Part shown: positions 38,385 through 50,058 of the stretch, piece by piece
Layout of the letters: each line of letters starts with the position of its first letter
How positions within the stretch are numbered: the first letter of the stretch is position 1
Assembly (NCBI GenBank): GCA_036768485.1
Contig: JAVLUZ010000755.1
Span: forward strand, 124,001-188,000
Direction of reading: 5' to 3'
Length of the DNA: 64,000 nt
Source of the DNA: Mermis nigrescens
Taxonomy: Eukaryota; Nematoda; Enoplea; Mermithida; Mermithidae
The notes under the pieces: model-generated
What the model was told of the DNA's origin: nothing
Seen by the model: only the letters and a program-made list of their open reading frames with translations
Databases searched by the model: none
Program-made: the position numbers and the translations under genes

Positions 38385-38999
38385 TCAATCTCGATAAAAA
38401 TGAGGACAATTGCCCAATTTCTAATTGTCTTGTATTCAGCGCAGTCTCAATCCTTCTCTGTAAAAACTGAGAACTGGCTGCAGAAAACGTAATTTAAAAA
38501 AGGAGGGATCATACAGGTATATACAGGTTGGAAATTTTGGGGATCAAGCACGACAAATTTTTTAAAGTGCCTTCTTGGGTTCAAAAATCGAGTAAGTTGA
38601 ACAAAATAGTCCCAAAAAGTATATGTGCGGCACGAAGCGCGCGGAAATTAGGCATTTTTGAGCTAAAAGATCGCTAAAATCGCTAATTTTCTAAAACCTT
38701 TTTTGGAAGATGGAAAGTACTGCCTGCTGCAGCATTTCGCGGGGGTGATTCTAATGAAGTTCAAAATTCCCAGTCCCCAAGAATACGTATGGATCGACTA
38801 AGGGATTAATAATTAATAGAAGGTAATTTTCGAACATCAGCTGAAAACATGTAATAAAATATTTGAACCAAAAATAGAGGTATGTGATGGGGTCTGGGAG
38901 TCTAAAGGACTGGAATTCAATAGACACGCAGAACCCGGTAGACCAAGGAATTAAATTTGTGGTACCTTTTTCGCGATTTTGTCTCATCAGACCATCAGA

Positions 39000-39285
39000 T
39001 TTTGGTTGCTGATCAGATATGCACGTGAGGGGTTTGGGAGTCTAGACCCCACAATTGGAAAATGCAAAATTTTGTAGGGAAAATGAGGCAAAATGGAGGC
39101 CAAAAAACGGACGAAAATAATAAATTTTCTTCAAAAGTGCTTCAAATTGACCAGAATTTGTGTAATGACGTAGTTTTAACGCTATTTTAGCGCTTATACC
39201 AATTTTTAAACTCATTTTGGCCCAAAAAGGCTCAATTTTGGACCCCCTCAGACCTGCTGACCCCCTACAGACCGGCTATGCAGTA
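39000..39285 (+). repeat. Family F repeat, near-complete
   Basis: Starts around CAGATATGCACGTGAGGGG, with GGGAGTCTAGACCCCACAAT, GAGGCAAAATGGAGGCC, AATGACGTAGTTTTAACG, GGCCCAAAAAGGCTC and the end CAGACCGGCTATGCAG. It serves as a reference copy for family F. Confidence 0.65.
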
Positions 39286-42010
39286 AATCTGTGTTCTGAC
39301 AATGTGAAAAAAATAAATTTTGGCCAATGTGACAAAATTATGGCACAGTTTACGTTATTTTAATGTTTATGCCCAATTCTAAGACCATTTTGACTCAAAA
39401 CCTCTAATACGGTAATGCGTTGCACCTAATGGTCAGGATAGAATGATAACATTCCTGCTAAGTGGAGTGGCCCGTTAATTAAAATATTATTACAGTTGAA
39501 TTTTCGTTAGGTATCATTAGAACAATACGTTTATGTATGAAACTGGCTGTAATCTGGTGATTCACGGCTTTAATCAAAATTTTCTTTTTTTATCTGTTCA
39601 GAGCACAAACTAATTTTAATCCGTTATAAGAAAAATTGAACTTATCCAGAGGACATTTTTTAGCTTCGTCGCTTATTTTGTGCATGCAAATTGGTCTTGT
39701 TGTTGTATGTGTCACCCTTAAGAGAATTTTTTTAAATAATGCATAACAATATTAATTAATAAATAAACGATTCGAATACTTTTAATCCCGTTTCCGATTT
39801 TGTTTTTACTGGTGCATATTTCGTGCATAAAATCATTCTCCAAATCGCCCCTGACAGAAAACGATTGGCTGAATCGACTGAACGCTTTAACGGATTAAGT
39901 CTACTAAAATACTAATTTTGCACTAAAGGTAAGTTGAGGTACAGTTCAGGTAACAGCTTAAACATCAGTTAGATTTTGAGTGATTCCTCGCTAAACCCTC
40001 GATTAAAGTACGCATGATTAAAATACCGTCGAAAGCATATATGCTCTTGTGTGAAATTTCATTTTTATCAAAAATAATAGTATTTTCCTTTTCCGAAAAA
40101 TTAAAAAACTGCAAAGCGCCGTTTCTAGTCATACTTTGCTCCATTAAATTTTATCGCCAATTTCTGGTGTTATGTTCTGGAAAGAAAGAGTGCGCCTGAT
40201 ATTTCGAAAATTGTGTTTTTAGTATGTATATATGTACCCACCTATCGTTTTTAAGACCAAAAAGACAAATGATGTTTTTTAATATGTACCTACCTATCGT
40301 TTTCAAGCCCAAAAAAGACATTTAAAAATTTCTTCAAGTGTCCCCGCAGAATTCTCATGCCGTATACGTGTGATCAGAAGTGCATCCTGGTTCAAATATT
40401 TCAGTTTCGCAACCGCAACAGTGTTCTATCTGATGCTTTACTGACTTTATACATCACGTAATATTGTTGAGGCGTCAAACTCCTTACTGCTTACTAAAAG
40501 CCTCCGCTAATTGTATCCATGCTTTTACGTTCACATGCAAAATATATAAATTGATGATCAATAAAAGGGGGTATTGGCCGGCCAGTAGGCCAAGCCGGAC
40601 ATCAACTGAAAATCGCCCATTGGACCATGAACTAGACTGCGATACTTTAAGTGTATCTGAATGCATGATTGAGGGATTTTTGTACGTTAGTATCTACGTT
40701 AAGCATTATGATATGTATGTAGATCGAAAAAGGCCGATGACTAGAAAAGCGTAAATTTATTCGCAATTTGCAAGGTTGAATTGGTATATTATTTACGTTC
40801 TATCGTCGAAAAAGACCGGCGGGCCAATTACGCAACATTGGTTACGTAATGATATTGCCCACCGGGTGGCTTTATAGCAGGTCAGCTTATAATAAGCTTT
40901 CCTAGCTGCACGCGACTAAATAGAAATCTGTCGATATATAAACACGAGTAGTAGGATAGGAAGCAATAAGAAAGAAAAATCTAACAATCTTGATGGAAAT
41001 CTCTAAAGATGGAAATTTCAGCGAAAAATTTAAAAAATGATTATGAATAAATAAAAAGTAGAAAAACTGTCAAAATTACTGAACCAACTTCGACATTCAT
41101 TTTTTGTGTGAAGGAACTTTGATGGCCGTAGTTGCTATTGTTTTTATTGCATATTGCTACTGTTTTCGTTTTCTATCTTGCTCTTATCGCTCAAATTTAT
41201 TGACGTCAACAAAGAAGAATAATTGACCTAGCATAGCATAATTTGCTTGATTTCAGCTATGCACTAAATTTTGATGCCTCAAATGGTACCTACTAAAGAA
41301 TATGCGACAAAATGCGCAGGCAATCATGCAGAAAAGACAGAAAAACGAGCTTAACGATTACAAAAATATGCTGCATCCATTTGAAGGAATGATGGTTGAT
41401 CGACGTATTAGCTTGCATGAGCGAAACAGTAGAAAGAAGCATTGTGTACAAAAAATGAGGAGAAAGAGCAACACAAGCGTCCAGCTGGGAGCTTGAAATA
41501 TTAAGGCTTACTAATCCACGAGACAAGAAATGCAGAAAAGTAGATGTGGTCAATATTTTAACACATTATTAATTAATGCTATTCAAAAAATTTAAGCACA
41601 TATAACTCCTATTAAAAATTAAAACAAGACCAGAACGAAAAATTTTTTCTGATGAAGATAATGTTAAATTAAGGTGAAAAACGGACCGAACTTAGATATT
41701 TCTGACAAAAGTGTCTAAAATCGACCAGAAACTGCCACCTGGTGCTGCTTTTAATCTACTTAGAAAAGTTAAAGGGCATTTTTGTTCAAAAACAGCTGTT
41801 CCGCTCCAAATTGGTCATACTAAAAAGCTGCGCCAGGCTAGCAGACATCCTTTCCATAGTGTGGAGAATTTAATGCTTTCTGCGAAATTTCGATTTACGA
41901 AGATAAAAACATATAATTTCCAAACCACTCAATTTAAGCCTTTAAGTAGGGTCGAGCTAAAATGTCACGAACTTGTGTTTATTTGGGCAATCTAACGTGG
42001 AAGTGATAAA

Positions 42011-42060
42011 ATAGATCAGCTGTGATGGGATGATTTTCCATCCCATCACAGCTAATCTAT
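42011..42060 (-). other. Near-perfect 22-bp hairpin with 6-nt loop
   Basis: Left arm 42,011-42,032 (core CAGCTGTGATGGGATG), loop ATTTTC, right arm 42,039-42,060 (core CATCCCATCACAGCT). The arms pair over 22 bp with one mismatch (C/A on the plus strand, G-U wobble if transcribed from the minus strand). It is not part of any repeat family seen here. It may be a structured RNA, a recent inverted duplication or a replication-derived palindrome. Confidence 0.85.
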
Positions 42061-43012
42061 GAGGACTACACTCGTATTTCCGGACAGAAGGTTAGATAAT
42101 CCGCATAAGTGTACTAATTGAACATTCATTACGAAACTAGCAGATGTCTGTTCGACAATTAATAAGATTAAGTTGCCAGAAAATCCCAATTTTCATTCGT
42201 GAATAACACCTGCGCGTGGCTACTTATTTGCAAAGGAAAAATCTGATTAGTTAAAATTCGATTACTTTCAATAATTAGTAATTCATATTTTGTGTCTTAA
42301 TGCTTTAGCAGAAAATTTAGGGCGCAACCAACTTGTGTATAAATCATAAATGGGCTAATGAGAACATTCAAAAAATGAATTAAGATTTACAAAACCATTG
42401 TTAATCGAAAAAGATTACAGCTGTCAAAAAATCCATCTTATTTTATTTTACGATCAACCAAGTACACTGGCCAAACATGTAAACAATTGAATTTTGCTGA
42501 ACTTTTAAAATTATGTAACGGATGAAAACTTTTAATATCTGAAATCAAATTTATATGCAGAAATTCCCAATGAAATAAGCCTCAAATAGTTTTATAATTA
42601 AGCCAACATTAATGAATAATCTCAGTAAATATAACGAAGGTGAAAATATTAAAAGTAATTTTCTTTGCCTTTGATGTATATTATGCGAGCATTACAAAAT
42701 ATTAAGAACTTTGCTGTAAAACACAAATAAGCATCAAGGGGTCCCCAGAACTTAGATTTTCCAAAGCCGTAGAAAATATGTCTGTTCTAAGCGATTTAGC
42801 GATATACTGGTCCAAAAGTTTCAAATTTCAGCGCTTCGCGCTATTCACTTTTTTGGACCATATTTTCTTCACTTTACATAATCTTTTTGAAAATTTTCTA
42901 CTCATTTCAGCGTTGTAAAACGAATAAGCATCGACAGAAACGTTAAAAAATTGTGTTTTTTTACTCGTCCCATCATACGTTTATTGGCTCGAAATTTGGG
43001 GCGAGTCCCAGC

Positions 43013-43763
43013 CAGCGTTTTTTTTTTGTACAAGGTCCGTTTGTACACGTACAAAGATGGTCCCCAAAAGTCTTTGTACATTTTGTACATGCAAACTTTT
43101 GTGTACTCTTATGTAGTACAGTAGCGATTTTAGTGTGGTAAAACAGGGTTTCCGATCTTTGGTAGTGTATTTTAGCTAATTTCTGGGTTTCTGACGATAA
43201 AAATTACTAAAAATTGTCTCAAAACGGCGCGAAGCACCGAAAAATTTGAAATTTTTCCATTCTAAATGCAAATTCTGCTATTTTGAAGATATGCAATAGG
43301 ACAAATAAAACTCCGCGCCGAAAATTTCTTGGAATTTTACACCTTTTTACACTTTTTGTCTTCCCAAGAATCTTTGTGCATGTTGTACACACACATTTTG
43401 GAGTACTTTAATACGGTACAGCCGCGATTTTAGTGTGGTAAAAACAGAATTGTTCGACTTTTGGTAGTGTATTTTAGCTAATTTCTGGAGTCTCTAAGGG
43501 CAAAAATCACTAAGAATCGCCTTAAAACGGCGCGAAGCGCCGAAAAATTTGACATTTTTCCTTTTGGAATGCAATTTATGCCATTATAAAGATAAATAGA
43601 ATACACAATTACTCATTTCGGCGCGAAGCGCCGAAAATTTTTGCGAATTTCAGACCTTTTTTGCAATTTTTGTCTTCCCAAAAATCTTGGTACATGTACA
43701 AAGACGGTCCCGAAAAATCTTTCTACATCAGGAAAAATCTTTGCCGTATACAAAAAAGCGGTG
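43013..43763 (+). mobile_element. Family C composite (internally duplicated)
   Basis: 751 bp between identical flanks GTCCCAGC (43005-43012 and 43764-43771). Left end CAGCGTTTTTTTTTTGTAC. The internal block GGTACAG...GATTTTAGTGTGGTAAAA...TTTTAGCTAATTTCTGG occurs twice (about 43,120 and 43,415). Because one target-site duplication surrounds the whole, it looks like two C units fused by recombination before insertion or expanded afterwards. It carries intact GGCGCGAAGCGCC hairpins at 43,527 and 43,620. Confidence 0.85.
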
Positions 43764-44639
43764 GTCCCAGCTATTTTCAGGACAGGGAGGGGGGGGGTAA
43801 GCGACCTCCAATCTTTGGCTAAAAACGGCCAAAAAAACAAATAGAAAAATTCAATTTTTTCTAAAAGTCGGGAGGTCAAAAAGTTTATGGCTTAAGGGGG
43901 ATGGGGGGACGTCCGACTTTGGGTGGAAGGATCCCCTATCCCCTCTGTTACATGTATGCGTCCCATCGTTTCAAGCCCAATAGATATTAAAAATTTGTTA
44001 GGGCTTATACCCCTCCCCCCACATCTTCTAATTCACAGGTTGTACAGCATTGTACGGCATATTGAGTAAATGTATTCAGATGGCAAGGAACGGGTTATTT
44101 TATTGGCATAAGTGTAGTACTATCACAGTAATAAGGAAAGGTATAATATCAAACGTAAGTGACATATGCTGAGCACATAAAAACCTGTCTGTAATATGAG
44201 TAACACGGTGTCATAAGCCAAGGTCATCATAAATCGTTACAGTAATCGTGAGTAGTACAAATTATGATCGTGTAATTTAATCCATTTAATCCATCATCGA
44301 GCGCATCATAATAATCGCACGTGTTCATCTTCAGGAAATCATTAAAAAATATAAGGGCGAATATAATTGGTGTGGATGGGAAAATCAGAGAGACCGATGA
44401 CAGGATGCGTAATGAAAAAGAATATCAATCATAAATTATGCAATAATAGAAAGCGACAATTTGCGATGCAAATATTTTCTAGAGTTTTTCCCCAAAACCA
44501 AGCAAATGAAATACGAGTGTTTCCCTAAATTACCGATGAACAATTACTCATTGTACTGGAACGCGTATACTTTTCACTAATCATCGATGATTTATTAATT
44601 AATCTTGCATAACTCGAGACAAAAATGCGATAATTTCAG

Positions 44640-44758
44640 CGGGAGAAAGTTTTGGCGGCAAAAAAATCGGCAGAACAATGGCAAACAGAACAATCCTAAA
44701 AGGCAGAAACGGGATAACGAATCGCAAAGGGCAACTGGATTTTCTAAATTTTCAACAG
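44640..44758 (+). CDS. Possible coding exon, Asn/Arg/Gln-rich, cut by a repeat
   Basis: An acceptor-like ATAATTTCAG precedes an open frame encoding GRKFWRQKNRQNNGK, then NNPKRQKRDNESQRATGF and SKFST. A family G repeat begins immediately after (CATGTTACGGCTCAGAATTT). There is no upstream in-frame ATG, so it would be an internal exon. Basic, Asn-rich disordered sequence is typical of ZNFX1 N-termini, and the strand agrees with the gene at 51,334, but this link is a guess. Confidence 0.2.
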
Positions 44759-44759
44759 G

Positions 44760-46065
44760 CATGTTACGGCTCAGAATTTCGGTTGGGGTCTCCAGTCACA
44801 TTTAAGGTGCAGGAGGTTAAATGACCTTGGCCAAAAACGGCCGGAAACTTCTAGAAACGGCCACAAACAAGTTTTTCCCAAAAAAATCATAGGTGGGTCA
44901 AAAAGTTTCTGGCTTTAGGAGGGAAGTGTTGGGGGACGACCAAGTTTGCATGGGAATCCCCATTTCCTCTGTGACATGCAAGATTTTCAGTATTTTATTG
45001 ACGTGCATACAGATGGCCGGACATGGGCGTAGTTGCACAGCATAGACGTTGTGGGGGAGAAGCCAAGAGATCTTCTTTTGAGCCAAAACGTCATCGAATA
45101 ATTGGCATGACTGCTAAAAATGTATAATCTATAGTTTCTGATCGATCTCAGGCACCTTTTCATTTCGCTTATTTGCCCCACAAAATTTTTCATCTTTCCA
45201 TTTTGTGGGTTCTGCGCATAGGTGCACAAAGGTCAGGGTCGGCGGGGGAGGGGGGTGAAATGCCCGCCAAAAATCTAAAACAGTAAATTTAACGTTCACG
45301 ATTTTTTCGCTGTTTTGATGATCGAAATGGTCAAAACAAGCTTATAAAACGTTTTTTCGTGTTAATAACACATTTTAAAAGCATTTTTAGTCCATTTTGA
45401 CTGCATTATATCACTTTTAACACTAAAAAATGCAAAAGTTTATCAATTTTGGGCGCTTTTTGAGTAAAAGGTATTTAAAAGTACTAATCAGGCGCGAAGC
45501 GCCGAAAAAATTTTGACATTTTTACTGATTTTGATGTAAAAAATGATGCAGAACAAGACCTGTTTGCTCAAAATCGCCGGACAGTACCGGTCTAGCTGAC
45601 CCCTCAGGGGGGTAATACCCCCTCCACCCCGCGCTATGTGCGGTTCTGCGAGAGGTCTAATCTAGGCCCTCAATTCCCCAGGCCTGCCCTAGCACCCCTA
45701 GACATGAGAATTCGCGATGATTCGTTAAGCTGGAAAAATCCTAAATTAGAGAAACTATCAAAATCGATAAAGAGCGGACAAAAACCATGTTCTAGCGCTT
45801 TATTGATATCCAAAATCGGAGTCGAGAAAAATTTGCAGCGAATACACGTATAATTTAAAATAAGAGATAAAAAATGTAAGTTTTCCCAATTTCAGTAGAA
45901 AACTCAAAGCCTTATTTGTTTTGTATTTTTTTACTTTTTTCTCGTCTCCGAGTTCATGAAGAGCAGCTCCTAATAGCAGAGATGTAAAATACCGAGCAGG
46001 AGTCCTAATTATAGGTGGGCAGCACCAAAATTCTGGGGGCGCAAGATTTTTCAAGGGTCAAAAGA
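44760..46065. other. Intergenic repeats (G, F, B)
   Basis: Family G (44,760-44,985), inverted F (45,020-45,215), complete B (45,217-45,642), and a short unassigned stretch (45,650-46,065) ending in a J-type fragment (GGCAGCACCAAAATTCTGGGGGCG). No gene. Confidence 0.5.
45217..45642 (+). mobile_element. Family B element, complete
   Basis: 426 bp starting CATAGGTGCACAAAGG and ending CGCTATGTGCG, perfect 8-bp target-site duplication GTTCTGCG (45209-45216 and 45643-45650). It has a GGCGCGAAGCGCCG hairpin at about 45,491. Confidence 0.92.
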
Positions 46066-48019
46066 CAGAGGCGTAGCCAGGATTTTGGTTCGGGAGGGGG
46101 CATAAACAAAAATTTTTTAAGACTACTTTTGCATTGAATGCCAGTAACGTTATGTATAGTAAAACTGAGTTTTTCGACCTTTAGTAGTGTAGCCCAGTGT
46201 TTTTTGTACAAGGTCCATTTGTACATGTACAAAGATGGTCCCCAAAAGTCTTTGTACAATTTGAAGACACAAATTTTTGAGTACTATAATATGGTACGGT
46301 AGCGATTTTAGTGTGGTAAAAACAGTTGTTCGACTTTTGGTAGTGTATTTTAGCTAATTTCTGGGTCTCTAAGGGCAAAAATCACTAATAATCGTCTTAA
46401 AACGGCGCGAAGCGCCGAAAAATTTGACATTTTTCCTTTTGAAATGCAATTTCTGCCAGTATAAAGATATATAGAACACACAATTACTCATTTCGGCGCG
46501 AAGCGCCGAAAATTTTTACGAATTTTAGACCTTTTTTGCAATTTTTGTCTTCCCAAAAATCTTTGTACCTGTACAAAGACGGTCCCGAAAAGTCTTTGTA
46601 CATCGGGAAAAATCTTTGCCGAATATAAAAAACACTGATGTAGCCTAGCTAATTTATGGGTTTCTGACGATCAAAAATACAAAAAGTGTAAAGCGGCTCT
46701 AAGTGCCGAAAATTTTTGGAATTTCTACCGTTTTCATGTAGAATTTACGGCCTTTCTATTGACAAACATTTCGGAAATTATAAGTGGCGCAAAGTGCCGA
46801 GAAATTTAGTCATTTTTTACCGCCCTTAACATTTTGTAGCTCGGTGAATACTAATAGTCTGACAGAGCAGAAAATTATCAAATTTGTACAAAACAATTTT
46901 GACAGTTCAAGCTTCTAACAAGAAAACTGCGAATTACTAACTTTGTCTGAAGATATTTTGAGTGATTCAGGCTTTTAAGCGCAATGCTGGAGCTTTACAA
47001 AAAGAAAGAACAGTAACTGGCGGCGCTATGCGCCGGAAAATTTTGACGTTTTTGCACTTTAAACTCAATTTATATCGCTTAAATCATACAAAAAAGACAA
47101 ATTAATGCCGGCGCGAAACGGCGAAAATTTTTAGAAATTCCTAACTCTTTTACCTGGCTTGTTCTCCCTAAAATCTCGTTGCACATGTACAACGAGATTT
47201 TACGGTTGCGGGGGTCTGGGATGGCGCGCTCAAGCGTTCCCAGCGGGGTCCGGGGCAGAGTCCCGGAAAATTTTGTAAAAAAGCATTTTAATGTTAAATA
47301 GTAACGTTAAAATTTTCGCAAAATCGGCCAAATCTCGGTTCTGAATCAAGCAAGCCCAAAAACACTTAAAATTGATGAACTTCTACATTGCACAAAACTT
47401 CTGAGCTGAAATGCGTTTTTTGACCTCTGCTAATTACATAGCGCAGCAACGGGTCGCTGCCAATAAGATATAGAAAAATGTATCAATGAAAATTTTGTTC
47501 TTACCGTTTTCAGGCCCATTTGTGGCCTTCTTATTTACAAGATGCAGTTCAGAAAACAGGAAATGCGCAAAAACATAAGAAAATTTGGCCATTCCTTTCA
47601 TTTAAAATAGGATTATGTGTCCTTGTAAAGAAAGACAAACAAAGCAAAGAATAGACAAACTGGTACACAAAAGACAAACAAAGCAGAGAATAGACAAACT
47701 GGTACACAATCATTTTCGCACTTTTACTATTAGGCTCAACAAGCATGCGCAGTTTCAATCAACGAACAAATAGTGCATTAAATTACTAAAGTGATGTGAA
47801 GTGCTGGATTATTTTAGCTGATTCAAGCTTTTTAATTCATTAGATCTATATAACAATAAATAATAATGACTCGGCGCGAAGCGCCGGAAAATTTTGACGT
47901 TTTTGCCTTTTTGAACTCAGTTTTCTGGACACACATTATTGCAACAGACAAATCAACAATATTTCTGAAAAAATTACGGAGGGGCATGTGCCCCCAATGA
48001 CCCCCTGGTTACGCCTATG
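46066..48019 (+). mobile_element. hAT-like element, 1.95 kb, with nested C copy
   Basis: Inverted ends CAGAGGCGTAGCCAGG (left) and, reverse-complemented, CATAGGCGTAACCAGG (right). The flanks TCAAAAGA and TCAAAAAA match 7 of 8. Its interior carries several GGCGC...GCGCC hairpins (46,790, 47,022, 47,110, 47,874) and segments similar to the middle of family C, so it may be the longer relative from which family C derives. A complete family C copy is inserted at 46,195. No transposase frame recognised. Confidence 0.75.
46195..46637 (+). mobile_element. Family C hAT-type MITE nested in a relative
   Basis: 443 bp, CAGTGTTTTTTGTACAAGG to ATATAAAAAACACTG, flanks GTGTAGCC and ATGTAGCC (7 of 8). Host sequence on both sides (TTTTTCGACCTTTAGTAGTGTAG and CTAGCTAATTTATGGGTTTC) equals the middle of family C, so a C element inserted into C-related sequence. 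Confidence 0.92.
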
Positions 48020-48600
48020 TCAAAAAATGGTCTTAGAAATGGTGGTATGGCGAAAAAACACAAGTTTTTTAACGTTTCGCATCGAGCACTATCCCTTGTA
48101 ATCAGAAAAAACAGAAGGAAAATTCAAAAATTGAATTCTGGGGGTTGGTTTCTGGGAGGTATTCGGCCTTCTGGGGTTGCATACCCCCAAACCCTTCAAC
48201 GCCCACGTGTGGTCCTAATCCTGAAGGAAATCAATAACCATTCGTTTTGTTTTCGACTTCTTTTTCTTCAATGCTTTTGCATCGGTTCACTCTAATCAGC
48301 GCGATTGAATCCTCCCGGCGTTATGCATATCTTACAGCTATGTACATGTGACTAGAAATCTAATTAAGACATGAATAAGCCTGCTTGAGTATATTTTTGG
48401 CAGTAAGGATAGCGGAATTTAATTTAGACTTGAGTAAATGCATACTGAACGGAAAATAAAGAGAAAATGCCCTAAGAGAAGCCAGGATATACATGCAACA
48501 GCTTTCCATGTTTAGCTGAATACAAAAAAAATGTACGTAAATGACTAATGAATCGATCTCTAAATACAATTGAGGTAAATCACAATAAACTAAAATCAAA
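48020..48600. other. Intergenic up to scaffold gap
   Basis: A J-type repeat fragment (48,020-48,210, AACGTTTCGCATCGAG...GGGGGTTGG...CCCACGTGTGG), then AT-rich sequence with no signal, ending at the N run. Confidence 0.5.
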
Positions 48601-48700
48601 NNNNNNNNNNNNNNNNNNNNNNNNNNNNNNNNNNNNNNNNNNNNNNNNNNNNNNNNNNNNNNNNNNNNNNNNNNNNNNNNNNNNNNNNNNNNNNNNNNNN
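48601..48700. other. Assembly gap (100 N)
   Basis: Exactly 100 N, the conventional symbol for a scaffold gap of unknown size. Missing 5' exons of the ZNFX1-like gene, or of CadN, could lie here. The CadN-ZNFX1 linkage depends on scaffolding across it. Confidence 0.97.
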
Positions 48701-48762
48701 TATTTTTTGGCTGTTTTTCGGTGTTTTTTGGGCGCTTTCGGCCATCTTTGAATGCTGAGTAT

Positions 48763-50058
48763 TAGGGATGCAACGGGTAGTGAATTTTGGTGTATTCGGG
48801 TTCGGGTAGTTCATCCAAGTTTATTCGGGTTCGGGTAGTCTACTTCAATTTATTCGGGTTCGGGTATCAAAATGGTACCCGATCGGGTTCGGGTATTTCA
48901 GTAAAAAAAACCAGTGTATAGCGAATTTCTTAGGTACATGCAGTGTTTCTTTTTTTGTACAAAGTCCGTTTGTACATGTACAAAGACGGTCCCCAAAAGT
49001 CTTTGTATATTTTGTACATGCACATTTTTGCGTATGTAATATGCAAATTCTGCCATTTTAAAGATATATAGGACAAACAATTACTCATTTCGGCGCGAAG
49101 CGCCAAAAATTTTTTGGTAATTTTACGCCTTTTCACAGTCTTTGTCTGTACATACAAATTTTTGGGTACTATAATATGGTACAGTAGCGATTTTAGCGTG
49201 GTATAAACAGAGTTGTTCGACTTTTGGTAGTGTATTTTAGCTAATTTCTGGGTCTCTTAGGGCAACAATTCCTATTTGAAATGCAATTTATGCTATTATC
49301 ATTTCGGTATGAAGCGCCGGAAATTTTTGCGAGTTTCAGACCTTTTTCAATTTTTTGTCTACCCAAAAAGTCTTTGTACATCGGTAAAAATCTTTGCCGA
49401 GTACAAAAAACACTGGGTACATGTAAGCCAGATGTTACAATTTTTATTATTATTAGATGCCTGGTGCTTAATTATTCAAAATGTTTCACTCAAGTTTCCA
49501 GTGATTTTCCTTCCTCCTCTCAGTGTGCAAGAACGCTAATGCAAATGAGAGGTAGCGCTCTGTGTATTGTGTCTGATATACACCTACAATATAACATTAA
49601 CAACGAAATTTCTTGCATGGAGAAACTGCCGAAAAACTGTTATTCGTGAAATTTAATTTGATAGAAACCAAGTTTAATTACGACCAAAGAAGCAATGTTT
49701 AGCATTTTATACGATATCATTTGGCAATCGTTTTGTGAAATCAAAAGATTAAAAATCCACGTTGAACCGATTGAAATATACCACTTAATTACATAGCCAT
49801 TTATGTGTATGTACTTGATAACTAAATGAAATTCAGCGTTTTAGGGTCGAGCAAAGTGAAAACGGCGCAAAAAGCCGAAAAATGTTGAATCTTGGGATTT
49901 TAGAGGTTAAAAATAAAAAATACCCGAATAAACCCGAATAAAATCCATAAACATTCGGGTTCGGGTACTTATAATAATTTCGGGTTCGGGTAGTCAAGTT
50001 CACTTTATTTGGGTTCGGGTTCGGGTCCTGAATTTTGTTCGGGTACCCGGGTGAAAAA
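48763..50058. mobile_element. Element with CGGGTT-rich arms (tentative)
   Basis: The left side begins TAGGGATGCAACGGGTAG (hAT-like TAGGG start) followed by repeated TATTCGGGTTCGGGTA units (48,790-48,890). The right side (49,920-50,058) has ACCCGAATAAACCCGAA and more CGGGTTCGGGTA units, ending GGGTACCCGGGTG. A family C copy sits between. The right terminus and target duplication are not clear. Confidence 0.5.
48941..49415 (+). mobile_element. Family C hAT-type MITE
   Basis: 475 bp, perfect 8-bp target-site duplication GGTACATG (48933-48940 and 49416-49423). Ends CAGTGTTTCTTTTTTTGTAC and GTACAAAAAACACTG. One GGCGCGAAGCGCC hairpin at 49,090; a second is decayed (GGTATGAAGCGCCGG). Confidence 0.95.

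Larger units (their letters stand above)
38390..44600. other. Intergenic, mixed unique and repeat sequence
   Basis: E-like fragments at 38,520-38,740, 40,210-40,375 and 42,730-42,990; F at 39,000-39,285; F-like at 41,640-41,830; C composite at 43,013-43,763; G-like at 43,790-43,950. Stretches 39,470-40,190, 40,380-41,630, 42,070-42,720 and 44,040-44,600 are AT-rich without recognisable genes. A compact hairpin lies at 42,011-42,060. Confidence 0.5.

Noticed and set aside
41302..41496. 64-codon plus-strand frame containing a Lys/Arg-rich peptide
   Set aside because: No recognisable motif, a competing frame overlaps it, and no convincing splice sites connect it to the ZNFX1-like gene.
49276..49649. 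Overlapping frames of 87 and 122 codons
   Set aside because: They lie across the end of a family C MITE and run into unrelated DNA; composition and frame change fit chance.
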